Source of the DNA: PALSA-612 sp046729255
GTDB lineage: Bacteria; Actinomycetota; Thermoleophilia; Gaiellales; Gaiellaceae
Direction of reading: 5' to 3'
DNA: 18,503 nt
Assembly: GCA_046729255.1 (NCBI GenBank)
Contig: JBKPGF010000017.1
Coordinates: 1 to 18,503 of the forward strand
This document shows, piece by piece, positions 13,766 through 18,503 of this stretch; within the stretch, counting starts at the first letter, position 1, and each line of letters starts with the position of its first letter. The notes beneath the pieces are model-generated. The model was given only the letters and a program-made list of their open reading frames with translations. It was not told the origin of the DNA and searched no databases. The position numbers were made by a program, and so were the translations under genes.

Positions 13766-14404
13766 GTGAAGTGCTGTCAGCAGGGATCGGCATACGGTGA
13801 GTTCTTCTCGAGGGACCAGGCGCAACGCGAGGCGCGGCATTTCAGAGAACGCGGCCTCGACTCGGCGTCGAAGTGGGTGGTGGACGCGGTTCGCGAGCAA
13901 GGGGTCGCAGGACGGAGCGTCCTCGAGCCCGGCGGCGGCATCGGCGCCATCGAGATCGAGCTGCTGAAGGCCGGGGCGGCCCGCTCGACTGTCGTCGAGC
14001 TCTCTCCGGGCTACGAGGAGGCCGCGGCGGAGCTGGCGCGCGAGGCCGGCGTCACCGATCGCATCGAGCGTCACGTCGGTGACTTCGCTGCCGATGGGAC
14101 GGAGCCTGCCGACGTCGTCGTCCTCCACCGCGTCGTCTGTTGCTACCCGGACTACAACGCGCTGCTCGGCGCAGCCGCAGGGAAAGCGCGGGAGACGCTC
14201 GTCTTTACGTACCCGCCGCGCAACGTCGCTTCGCGCGCACTCCTGGGCATCGTGAATCTCTGGTTGCGCCTGCGAGGGATGGACTTCCGGACGTTCGCGC
14301 ATCCACCCGAGCAGATGATCGCGGTGGTGCAGGATGCCGGTTTCGAGCCCGTTGCACGCCGCCGTGGAGGCATCTGGCGCGGCATCGCTCTGGCGCGTAA
14401 GTAG
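13766..14404 (+). CDS. Class I SAM-dependent methyltransferase
   Basis: This 212-residue Rossmann-type methyltransferase has motif I VLEPGGGIGAIEIELL (52-67), an acidic end of strand 2 (VVELSPGYEEAA), GDF at 105-107 for the adenine-binding region and motif IV-like VVVLHRVVCCYPDY (117-130). A hydrophobic segment (ALLGIVNLWLRLRGMDF) follows, then a C-terminal FEPVARRRGGIWRGIALAR strand pair. The N-terminus MKCCQQGSAYGEFFS has a Cys-Cys pair, and Cys125-Cys126 follows the catalytic segment. The layout resembles UbiE-like small-molecule methyltransferases, but the substrate is unknown. The GTG start is chosen from the TACAGT box 6 nt upstream. It lies 17 bp before sufS and divergent from the cytochrome operon. 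Confidence 0.82.
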   Translation: MKCCQQGSAYGEFFSRDQAQREARHFRERGLDSASKWVVDAVREQGVAGRSVLEPGGGIGAIEIELLKAGAARSTVVELSPGYEEAAAELAREAGVTDRIERHVGDFAADGTEPADVVVLHRVVCCYPDYNALLGAAAGKARETLVFTYPPRNVASRALLGIVNLWLRLRGMDFRTFAHPPEQMIAVVQDAGFEPVARRRGGIWRGIALARK

Positions 14405-14409
14405 AGGGC

Positions 14410-14415
14410 TACGAT
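14410..14415 (+). promoter_or_regulatory. Putative -10 box of leaderless sufS transcript
   Basis: TACGAT lies exactly 6 nt before the sufS GTG at 14422, in a gap of 17 bp with no Shine-Dalgarno. This would make sufSU a separate transcription unit from sufCB-VOC-sufD. Read-through from the methyltransferase is the alternative. No -35 was recognised. Confidence 0.42.
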
Positions 14416-14421
14416 AGGTAC

Positions 14422-15666
14422 GTGGCCGTGACGACCGGAGCCAAGCTCGACGCGCATACGCTGCGCAACGACTTCCCGATCTTCGAGCAGGAGTTCCATG
14501 GGAAGCCGCTCGCGTACCTCGACTCCGCAGCGAGCTCCCAGAAGCCGCGACAGATGCTCGATGCGATGCAGGCGTTCTACGAGACGTCGTACGCGAACGT
14601 CCACCGCGGTGTCTACGAGCTCGCGGAGCGCGCGACGGAAGGGCTCGAGACGGCGCGCGAGAAGGTGCGCGTCCTGATCAACGCGCCGGCTGCGCGGGAA
14701 GTGATCTTCGTCCGCAACGCGACCGAGGGCATCAACCTCGTCGCGTACGCCTGGGGGCACTCCAGCCTCGGCGCGGGGGACGTCGTTCTCGTCACCGAGC
14801 TGGAGCACCACTCGAACTTCGTTCCCTGGCAGTACATCGCCAAGCGCACCGGCGCCGACTTCCGGATGATCCCGCTCACCGACGGGGGCGAGCTCGTGCT
14901 CGATGGGCTCGACGAGCTCGTGGGCGATGGCAACCTGAAGGTCGTCGCGCTCAACCTCGTGTCGAACGCGCTGGGGACCGTGAACGGTGTCGACCGGATC
15001 ACCGAGTGGGCACACGGCAACGGCGCGATCGTCGTCGTCGACGCCGCCCAGGCCGCTCCCCATCGTGCGCTCGACGTCCAGACACTCGGCTGCGACTTCC
15101 TGGCTATCTCGGGCCACAAGATGTGCGCGCCCAGCGGCATCGGCGCCGTCTGGGGCCGCGCCGACCTCTTCGAGCGAATGGAGCCGTTCCTGCTCGGCGG
15201 CCACATGATTCGCAAGGTTCAGGCCGACGAGACGACGTGGGGCGACCTGCCGCACAAGTTCGAGGCCGGTACCGCGCCCATGGCTGAAGCGGTCGGGCTC
15301 GGCGCCGCCGTCGACTACCTCACCGCCGTCGGCTTCGGCGCGATCGAGCAGCACGAGCACGACCTCACGGAGTACGCTCTCGGCGCCCTCCAGGAAGTGC
15401 CCGGCATCAAGCTGTTCGGCCCGCCGCCCGACCGGCGCGCCGGCATCGTCTCGTTCGCATTCGACGACGTCCATCCGCACGACGTCGCGCAGGTGCTCGA
15501 TTGGGAGGGAGTCGCCGTGCGTGCCGGCCATCACTGCTGCCAGCCGCTCATGGCGCGGCTCGGCGTAGCGGCGACGACGCGGGCGAGCTTCTACCTCTAC
15601 ACGATTCCCGAGGAGATCGATCGTCTCGTCCAGGGGCTCCATCGCGTGCGGAAGGTCTTCGGCTAA
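14422..15666 (+). CDS. sufS: Cysteine desulfurase SufS
   Basis: SufS is a PLP-dependent class V aminotransferase-fold enzyme that takes sulfur from L-cysteine as an enzyme persulfide and releases alanine. At 414 residues it has the normal length. It carries the N-terminal YLDSAASSQKP, the PLP-contacting TELEHHSNFVPW (125-136), Asp207 in VVVDAAQAAPH, the Schiff-base Lys233 in ISGHKMCAPSGIG and the mobile-loop catalytic Cys372 in RAGHHCCQPLM. The Cys is doubled (Cys372-Cys373) where many SufS enzymes have Cys-Ala. The GTG start fits the TACGAT box 6 nt upstream and the usual N-terminus. Its TAA overlaps the sufU ATG (TAATG), as expected for a SufS-SufU pair working by direct sulfur transfer. 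It is separated from sufCBD by about 7.7 kb of unrelated genes. Confidence 0.97.
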   Translation: MAVTTGAKLDAHTLRNDFPIFEQEFHGKPLAYLDSAASSQKPRQMLDAMQAFYETSYANVHRGVYELAERATEGLETAREKVRVLINAPAAREVIFVRNATEGINLVAYAWGHSSLGAGDVVLVTELEHHSNFVPWQYIAKRTGADFRMIPLTDGGELVLDGLDELVGDGNLKVVALNLVSNALGTVNGVDRITEWAHGNGAIVVVDAAQAAPHRALDVQTLGCDFLAISGHKMCAPSGIGAVWGRADLFERMEPFLLGGHMIRKVQADETTWGDLPHKFEAGTAPMAEAVGLGAAVDYLTAVGFGAIEQHEHDLTEYALGALQEVPGIKLFGPPPDRRAGIVSFAFDDVHPHDVAQVLDWEGVAVRAGHHCCQPLMARLGVAATTRASFYLYTIPEEIDRLVQGLHRVRKVFG

Positions 15667-16091
15667 TGGACCAGCTCTACCGGGAGAACATCCTCGACCA
15701 CTACAAGAACCCGCGGAACTACGGCGCCATCGAGGACGCCGACGCGGAGGCGGAGGGGATGAATCCGCTGTGCGGCGACGAGGTGTCGATAACCGTCGCG
15801 TTCGCCGACGACGGGGACACGATCGAGGACGTGAAGTTCTCGGGCCGGGGGTGCGCCATCAGCCAGGCGGCGACGTCGATGTTGACGGAGCTCGTCAAGG
15901 GCCGCAGCGCGAGCGAGGTGGCGGGCCTGCCCAGAGAAGACCTGCTCGACGAGATCGGCGTGCCGCTGACGCCCGTCCGTCTCAAGTGCGCGATTCTCGG
16001 CCTCTCCACCCTTCGGCTCGCACTCCACAAGGAGAAGGGCACGCCGCTGCCTGACGAGTGGGCGAGCGATGACGAGCTCGAGTTGAAGTAA
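15666..16091 (+). CDS. sufU: SufU zinc-dependent sulfurtransferase
   Basis: SufU accepts the persulfide sulfur from SufS by ligand exchange at its zinc site and passes it to SufB. The 141-residue protein keeps the ligands Cys36 (MNPLCGDE), Asp38, Cys63 (GRGCAIS) and Cys108 (RLKCAIL). It also carries the roughly 18-residue SufU-specific insertion around residues 82-101 (ASEVAGLPREDLLDEIGVPL), which separates it from IscU. The N-terminus LYRENILDHYKNPRN is typical. The ATG overlaps the sufS stop. The stop TAA shares its last base with the start of a 167-bp repeat element, so the original junction to the Rieske gene has been split by that element. Confidence 0.96.
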   Translation: MDQLYRENILDHYKNPRNYGAIEDADAEAEGMNPLCGDEVSITVAFADDGDTIEDVKFSGRGCAISQAATSMLTELVKGRSASEVAGLPREDLLDEIGVPLTPVRLKCAILGLSTLRLALHKEKGTPLPDEWASDDELELK

Positions 16092-16257
16092 GTGCCCCCT
16101 CAGGCAATATCCACCATCACTTCCGGCGGCTGCAAAGCCTCGCGAGGCCGCGTCCTCGGTCGCGCCCGTATCTCAACCGATACGCACGCTCCCTGTGTCC
16201 TTGCCTTGCTCGCTTTTCGCTCGCCGGAAGCGGGGGAGTATCACCTGAAGGGGCACT
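16091..16257. repeat. 167-bp inverted-repeat element, copy A
   Basis: The terminal inverted repeat AGTGCCCCCTCAGG (16091-16104) pairs with CCTGAAGGGGCACT (16244-16257) at 13 of 14 positions. A second pair is CTTCCGGCG (16120-16128) with CGCCGGAAG (16222-16230). The centre is a hairpin, CGTATC-TCAACC-GATACG (16167-16184). The inner part is clearly homologous to copy B (shared blocks GGCGGCTGCAA, GTCCTCGGTCGC, CGCTCCCTG and GTCCTTGCCT). It begins in the sufU stop codon and ends 1 bp before the Rieske GTG, so its right end (GAAGGGG) acts as the ribosome binding site. No transposase is present. It may be a MITE-like or structured-RNA element. Confidence 0.75.
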
Positions 16258-16258
16258 A

Positions 16259-16573
16259 GTGCCCTGGGTCGCGGTCGGCCCGGTGGAGGAGCTGCCGCCG
16301 GGGGAGATGAAGCTCATCCAGGCAGGTGCCGTGACCGTCGGCGTCTACAACATCGACGGCGAGGTGCTCGCGCTCGAGGACCGCTGCTCCCACGACGACG
16401 GTCCGCTTTGCGAGGGCGACTGGGATCCGGAGGAAGGCGTCGTCATTTGCCCGCGGCACGGCTCCAACTTCGACATCCGCACCGGGGTGCCGCTGTCGCT
16501 CCCGGCCTTCGAGCCCGTCGAGACGTACGCCGTACGCGTCGAAAACGGCACGATCGAAGTCGACGTTCCCTAG
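16259..16573 (+). CDS. Rieske-type [2Fe-2S] ferredoxin
   Basis: This 104-residue soluble Rieske protein has Cys43-x-His45 (DRCSHDDGPL) and Cys64-x2-His67 (VICPRHGSNFDIRTG) to bind a 2Fe-2S cluster, followed by the usual beta strands ending ENGTIEVDVP. There is no membrane segment, so it matches the small ferredoxin type of biphenyl dioxygenase or NirD-like proteins rather than the bc1 subunit. Such a gene often follows sufSU in actinobacterial and Firmicutes-like SUF clusters, where its role is unsettled: electron donor or client protein. The GTG start is placed by GAAGGGG 5 nt upstream, which is supplied by repeat copy A. The TAG stop runs into repeat copy B. Confidence 0.92.
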   Translation: MPWVAVGPVEELPPGEMKLIQAGAVTVGVYNIDGEVLALEDRCSHDDGPLCEGDWDPEEGVVICPRHGSNFDIRTGVPLSLPAFEPVETYAVRVENGTIEVDVP

Positions 16574-16738
16574 TGCTCCGCCCCGAACATCATCTCGCGC
16601 TTCGGCGGCTGCAAGGCTTCGCCATGCGTCGTCCTCGGTCGCACCCATATCTCCGTTCCGATATGGGCGCTCCCTGCGTCCTTGCCTGGCTCGCCTTTCG
16701 CGCGCCGGAGCATCAAGGGACGTCCGGGGCGGAGCACT
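16572..16738. repeat. 167-bp inverted-repeat element, copy B
   Basis: It has the same length as copy A and the same position relative to genes. The perfect 14-bp terminal inverted repeat is AGTGCTCCGCCCCG (16572-16585) with CGGGGCGGAGCACT (16725-16738). The central hairpin is CCCATATC-TCCGTTCC-GATATGGG (16644-16667). The core is homologous to copy A, but the outer arms differ after AGTGC and are still complementary to each other within the copy. It starts inside the Rieske TAG stop and ends 1 bp before the next ATG, again providing the ribosome binding site (GGAG at 16731-16734). Confidence 0.77.
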
Positions 16739-16739
16739 G

Positions 16740-17336
16740 ATGCTCGACGACCGCGTCCGCGCCGTGCTCGCCCGGCTCGAGGAGGAGGACCAGCGTGAGC
16801 GCGAGGCGGGGCTGCCCGCCGCGCAGCGCTCTCGTCAGGTGACGCCCGCAACCGGCGGCTTCCTGTTCACGGTCGTCGCGCCGCAGACCGCTGCCGAGGT
16901 GCTCGAGATCGGAGGCTCGCGCGGCTACTCGACGATCTGGCTTGCGGCTGCCGCCCGGATCCTCGGCGGCAGCGTCGTCTCGCTGGAGGGGGATCCGGCG
17001 AAGACCGAGGCCTGGCAGACGAACATCGAGGAGGCCGGCCTTTCCGAGTGGGCCGACCTCGTGGACGGCGATGCCTTCGAGACGCTGAAGACGGTCGAGG
17101 ACATCTACGACGTCGTCTTCATCGACGCGGAGAAGGCGGACTATGAGGCGCTGTTCGGGCTTGCCCGCAGCAAGGTCGAGCCCGGTGCGCTCGTGATCGC
17201 GGACAACGTCATCTCGCACGAGGAGCTGCACGCGTACTCCGCCGCCCGCCAGGGCGACCCGACGCTCGTGAGCGTCACGGTGCCGCTCGACCGTGGCCTC
17301 GAGCTCTCGACGGTGCTCAGCGAACCTCGCTCATGA
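16740..17336 (+). CDS. O-methyltransferase, catechol/caffeoyl-CoA type
   Basis: This 198-residue class I SAM methyltransferase has the family 3 signature. Motif I is VLEIGGSRGYSTIWLA (54-69), strand 2 ends in SLEGDPAKTE with the acidic Glu83, the metal-binding segment is DVVFIDAEKADY (124-135) with Asp129, and IADNVISHEELH follows (153-164). Enzymes of this type are usually Mg-dependent and methylate catechols or similar diols. The N-terminal substrate helix is short. The ATG is 1 bp after repeat copy B, which supplies GGAG as RBS. It is probably the last gene of the sufS unit, but nothing ties its chemistry to Fe-S assembly. Its 3' end overlaps the convergent VOC gene by 20 bp. Confidence 0.88.
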   Translation: MLDDRVRAVLARLEEEDQREREAGLPAAQRSRQVTPATGGFLFTVVAPQTAAEVLEIGGSRGYSTIWLAAAARILGGSVVSLEGDPAKTEAWQTNIEEAGLSEWADLVDGDAFETLKTVEDIYDVVFIDAEKADYEALFGLARSKVEPGALVIADNVISHEELHAYSAARQGDPTLVSVTVPLDRGLELSTVLSEPRS

Positions 17337-17688
17337 GCCCCATGAGATTGCCGTCCGGATCGCGGAAGAACACCATCCACAGCTCGTGGTCCTCGAGCTT
17401 CGCGATCAGGTGCGGCTCGTCCACGAACGACACGCCGCGTTCGGTCAGCTCGGCGTAGGCAGCCTGCAGGTCGGGCACGCGGAAGTACACGGTCGAGCTC
17501 TCGTGATCGACGGCGTCGTTCTCGGGTACGGCGAGCATGAGGCGGACGTCTCCGCACATGAGAAACGCGAGCGCCCCGGTCTCGAAGAGGAAATCGAGCC
17601 CGAGCACGTCGCGGTAGAACGCAACTGCCGCGGATAGGTCATGAGCCCTGATTGCGACCTGGCCGATGTTCTGAATCGGTGAAGCCAC
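17317..17688 (-). CDS. VOC (glyoxalase-fold) protein next to marR
   Basis: This 123-residue VOC protein (NIGQVAIRAHDLSAAVAFYRDVLGL, TVYFRVPDLQAAYAEL, FFRDPDGNLMGLMSEVR) is only distantly like the suf-embedded array: it lacks the SGVCH motif and the LHHRYAPY end. Gln10 stands at the first metal-ligand position and the final Glu ligand is not at the usual place. The GTG start is supported by a strong AAGGAGG Shine-Dalgarno 5 nt upstream. It is divergent from marR over a 53-bp gap holding a palindrome, so MarR probably represses both genes. A role in binding or detoxifying the MarR ligand is a reasonable guess only. Confidence 0.87.
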   Translation of the reverse strand: MASPIQNIGQVAIRAHDLSAAVAFYRDVLGLDFLFETGALAFLMCGDVRLMLAVPENDAVDHESSTVYFRVPDLQAAYAELTERGVSFVDEPHLIAKLEDHELWMVFFRDPDGNLMGLMSEVR

Positions 17689-17711
17689 CCCCTCCTCCTT
17701 TGTCGTATACT

Positions 17712-17717
17712 TATACT
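17712..17717 (+). promoter_or_regulatory. -10 box for marR
   Basis: TATACT is close to the -10 consensus and begins 30 bp before the marR ATG. The reverse strand of the same patch (TATAAG, GTATAC) can serve the divergent VOC gene, so the two promoters overlap. The operator palindrome begins at its last base, covering the expected transcription start. Confidence 0.5.
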
Positions 17718-17733
17718 TAGTTAGGCTAACTAA
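17717..17733. promoter_or_regulatory. Palindromic operator in the VOC-marR intergenic region
   Basis: TTAGTTAG, a central G, and CTAACTAA form a perfect 8-bp inverted repeat. Its position between divergent genes, overlapping the transcription start of marR, fits a MarR dimer site with autorepression. The core GTTAGGCTAAC also equals the core of the DtxR/IdeR iron box, but the outer bases do not fit (13 of 19 by eye). MarR binding is therefore favoured over iron control. Confidence 0.7.
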
Positions 17734-17741
17734 CTATACAC

Positions 17742-18161
17742 ATGAACGCTCAACAGATCGAGATCGCAGACCGTCTGCACTCCGCCGCCATCCACTTGCT
17801 GCGGCGGGTGCGCAGGGTCGACGAGGCGACCGGCCTCTCCGCGGCGCGCCTGTCGGCGCTGTCCGTGCTCGTCTTCGGCGGGCCGGCGACCGTCGGCGCG
17901 CTCGCCCGCGCGGAGCAGGTGTCGGCGCCGACCATGAGCCGGTTGCTCAGCGGCCTCGAACGTGACGGCTACGTCGTGCGCGAAGCGGACGAACGAGATG
18001 CCCGTGCCGTCCGCGTGCGAGCGACGGCGAAGGGCACGCGCGTCCTCCAGCAGGGCAGACAGCGCCGGGTCGCTGAGCTCGTCGACCTGCTCGAAGACCT
18101 CTCGTCCGAGGAGCTGCGCACGCTCGGCTCCGCGGCGGACCTCATGGAACGAGTGCTGTAG
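17742..18161 (+). CDS. MarR family transcriptional regulator
   Basis: This 139-residue winged-helix repressor has an N-terminal dimerisation helix (IADRLHSAAIHLLRRVRRVDE), a helix-turn-helix over about residues 33-75 (LSAARLSALSVLVFGG, TVGALARAEQVSAPTMSRLLSGLERDGYV) and the beta wing READERDARAVRVRATAKG with the conserved Asp-Arg. A C-terminal dimerisation helix follows. The length and layout are those of MarR proteins that sense small phenolic or oxidant ligands. Only Met, Gly and non-Cys residues line the readable core (there is no cysteine in the protein), so a thiol-based OhrR-type switch is excluded. It probably regulates itself and the divergent VOC gene through the 17717-17733 palindrome. 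Confidence 0.92.
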   Translation: MNAQQIEIADRLHSAAIHLLRRVRRVDEATGLSAARLSALSVLVFGGPATVGALARAEQVSAPTMSRLLSGLERDGYVVREADERDARAVRVRATAKGTRVLQQGRQRRVAELVDLLEDLSSEELRTLGSAADLMERVL

Positions 18162-18164
18162 GGA

Positions 18165-18194
18165 TTGCCGACGTCCGCGGTTGACGCGTATGCT
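18165..18194 (+). promoter_or_regulatory. Candidate promoter of the mini-ORF/structured RNA
   Basis: TTGCCG (18165-18170), 18 nt, then TATGCT (18189-18194) gives a plausible housekeeping promoter just after the marR stop. It would start transcription near 18201, directly before the strong ribosome binding site. TTGACG at 18181-18186 is an alternative -35 but has no good -10 at 17 nt. Confidence 0.4.
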
Positions 18195-18223
18195 GAATGT
18201 ACCGCGGAAAGGAGGTGGTCCGT

Positions 18224-18265
18224 TTGAGCGAAGACTGTACGGGCAGTGGAGGTAGCCGCCGGTAG
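18224..18265 (+). CDS. 13-codon mini-ORF with strong ribosome binding site
   Basis: The AAAGGAGG at 18208-18215 is the strongest Shine-Dalgarno in the window and lies 8 nt before a TTG that opens MSEDCTGSGGSRR and then a TAG stop. No longer frame starts at this RBS. The stop lies inside the 5' strand of the main stem of the following structured RNA, which is the geometry of a leader peptide controlling RNA folding. The alternative is that the purine run is part of the RNA structure and not a translation signal. Confidence 0.35.
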   Translation: MSEDCTGSGGSRR

Positions 18266-18361
18266 AGGCGTGTCCCCGTGACTCGAGAGGGGAATCGCCT
18301 AGCCAGCGTAGGGGACTCGCTGTAAGCGCCGCCGTCACCGGACGGCAGGAAGCGCCTCTAC
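18262..18361 (+). ncRNA. Candidate structured RNA of unknown class
   Basis: The 100-nt segment is closed by a perfect 9-bp stem, GTAGAGGCG (18262-18270) with CGCCTCTAC (18353-18361). Inside are CAGCG/CGCTG (18304-18308 with 18318-18322) and GCCGTC-ACCG-GACGGC (18329-18344). GTCCCC (18272-18277) can pair with GGGGAC (18311-18316), the loop of the inner stem, giving a pseudoknot. It can instead pair with GGGGA (18289-18293) in a hairpin extended by GGCG/CGCC (18267-18270 with 18296-18299). That hairpin excludes the closing stem, so two states are possible. It does not match a riboswitch class that I know. It may be a cis-regulator or an independent small RNA ending at the 18385 hairpin. Confidence 0.5.
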
Positions 18362-18384
18362 TAATCCAGGCGGTTTACCGGGCT

Positions 18385-18408
18385 TCGGGGCCGCGAAAGC
18401 GGCCCCGA
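18385..18408 (+). terminator. GNRA-capped terminator-like hairpin
   Basis: TCGGGGCCGC (18385-18394), a GAAA tetraloop and GCGGCCCCGA (18399-18408) form a perfect 10-bp stem. The run after it (GTCGTTCGCG) is not U-rich, so it is terminator-like rather than canonical. It lies between the structured RNA and the 3' end of a minus-strand gene at 18422, so it could end both transcripts. Confidence 0.6.
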
Positions 18409-18421
18409 GTCGTTCGCGGGT

Positions 18422-18503
18422 CTAGGCGGCTCGGCGGCTCTGCACGTCGAGGCCGATCGGTGTGACGCCGAAGGCCTCGATCGCAGGAGCTGGATCACAG
18501 ACC
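18422..18503 (-). CDS. 3' end of an unidentified minus-strand gene (partial)
   Basis: The minus strand is open from the window edge to a TAG at 18422-18424 and reads VCDPAPAIEAFGVTPIGLD then VQSRRAA. Codon third positions are mostly G or C and the residue mix is protein-like. The stop lies 14 bp from the strong hairpin at 18385-18408. Only 26 codons are visible, with no domain, so no function is offered; it could be a chance open frame. Confidence 0.4.
   Translation of the reverse strand, partial: VCDPAPAIEAFGVTPIGLDVQSRRAA

Noticed and set aside
14152..15642. Minus-strand open frame of 496 codons opposite sufS
   Set aside because: It is antisense to the secure sufS and methyltransferase genes, has low-complexity composition and no start signal.
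16117..16317. Small minus-strand ORF (66 codons) across copy A
   Set aside because: It runs through the inverted-repeat element into the antisense of the Rieske gene, with basic low-complexity composition and no RBS.
16091..16738. Insertion sequences with their own genes
   Set aside because: The elements are only 167 bp, and the open frames across them are shadows that continue into neighbouring genes. No transposase motif is present.
18262..18361. Known riboswitch, tRNA, tmRNA, SRP or RNase P RNA
   Set aside because: None of the signature sequences of these classes that I know could be found, and the pairing pattern does not match a cloverleaf or SRP helix.

Overview
The window is high-GC DNA with frequent GTG and TTG starts, tight stop/start overlaps and several probably leaderless genes. 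Together with the presence of SufU rather than SufE/IscU this points to an actinobacterium, probably a deep-branching soil lineage such as Thermoleophilia (Gaiellales or Solirubrobacterales). That placement is an inference from style and gene content, not from a marker gene.

The backbone is a SUF iron-sulfur cluster assembly locus split into two blocks. Block 1 (526-6676) is sufC-sufB, then six consecutive genes encoding seven small VOC (glyoxalase-fold) domains, then sufD. From the first VOC gene to sufD every junction overlaps or abuts, so they look like one translationally coupled unit. Block 2 (14422-17336) is sufS-sufU-Rieske ferredoxin-O-methyltransferase. A divergent tatA lies upstream of sufC.

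Between the blocks (6705-14404) lies a set of mostly exported or membrane proteins: a secreted HExxH metallopeptidase and a TolB-like propeller protein that share nearly the same RTX-like C-terminal module; a GT-C type membrane glycosyltransferase; two tandem paralogous lipoproteins on the minus strand, each a c-type cytochrome domain joined to an unrecognised domain with 18 conserved cysteines; and a small SAM methyltransferase. The right edge holds a divergent VOC/MarR pair with a perfect palindromic operator, a promoter-RBS-13-codon ORF followed by a candidate structured RNA, a strong GNRA-capped hairpin, and the 3' end of a gene on the minus strand.

Non-coding structure is unusually rich. 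A short REP-like palindrome occurs at 1-40 and 2745-2786. The second copy sits in a roughly 130-bp insertion that splits sufB from the VOC array and is bracketed by two 36-bp copies of the sufB 3' end. Two 167-bp elements with terminal inverted repeats lie exactly stop-to-start on either side of the Rieske gene; their arms differ between copies but still pair within each copy. Six start codons are preceded by a TAnnnT hexamer at exactly 6 nt, a pattern expected of leaderless transcripts.

The best candidate for an undescribed system is the VOC array inside the suf operon. All seven domains appear to lack the usual glyoxalase metal ligands but share an invariant cysteine. The tandem cytochrome/18-Cys lipoproteins are the second candidate.
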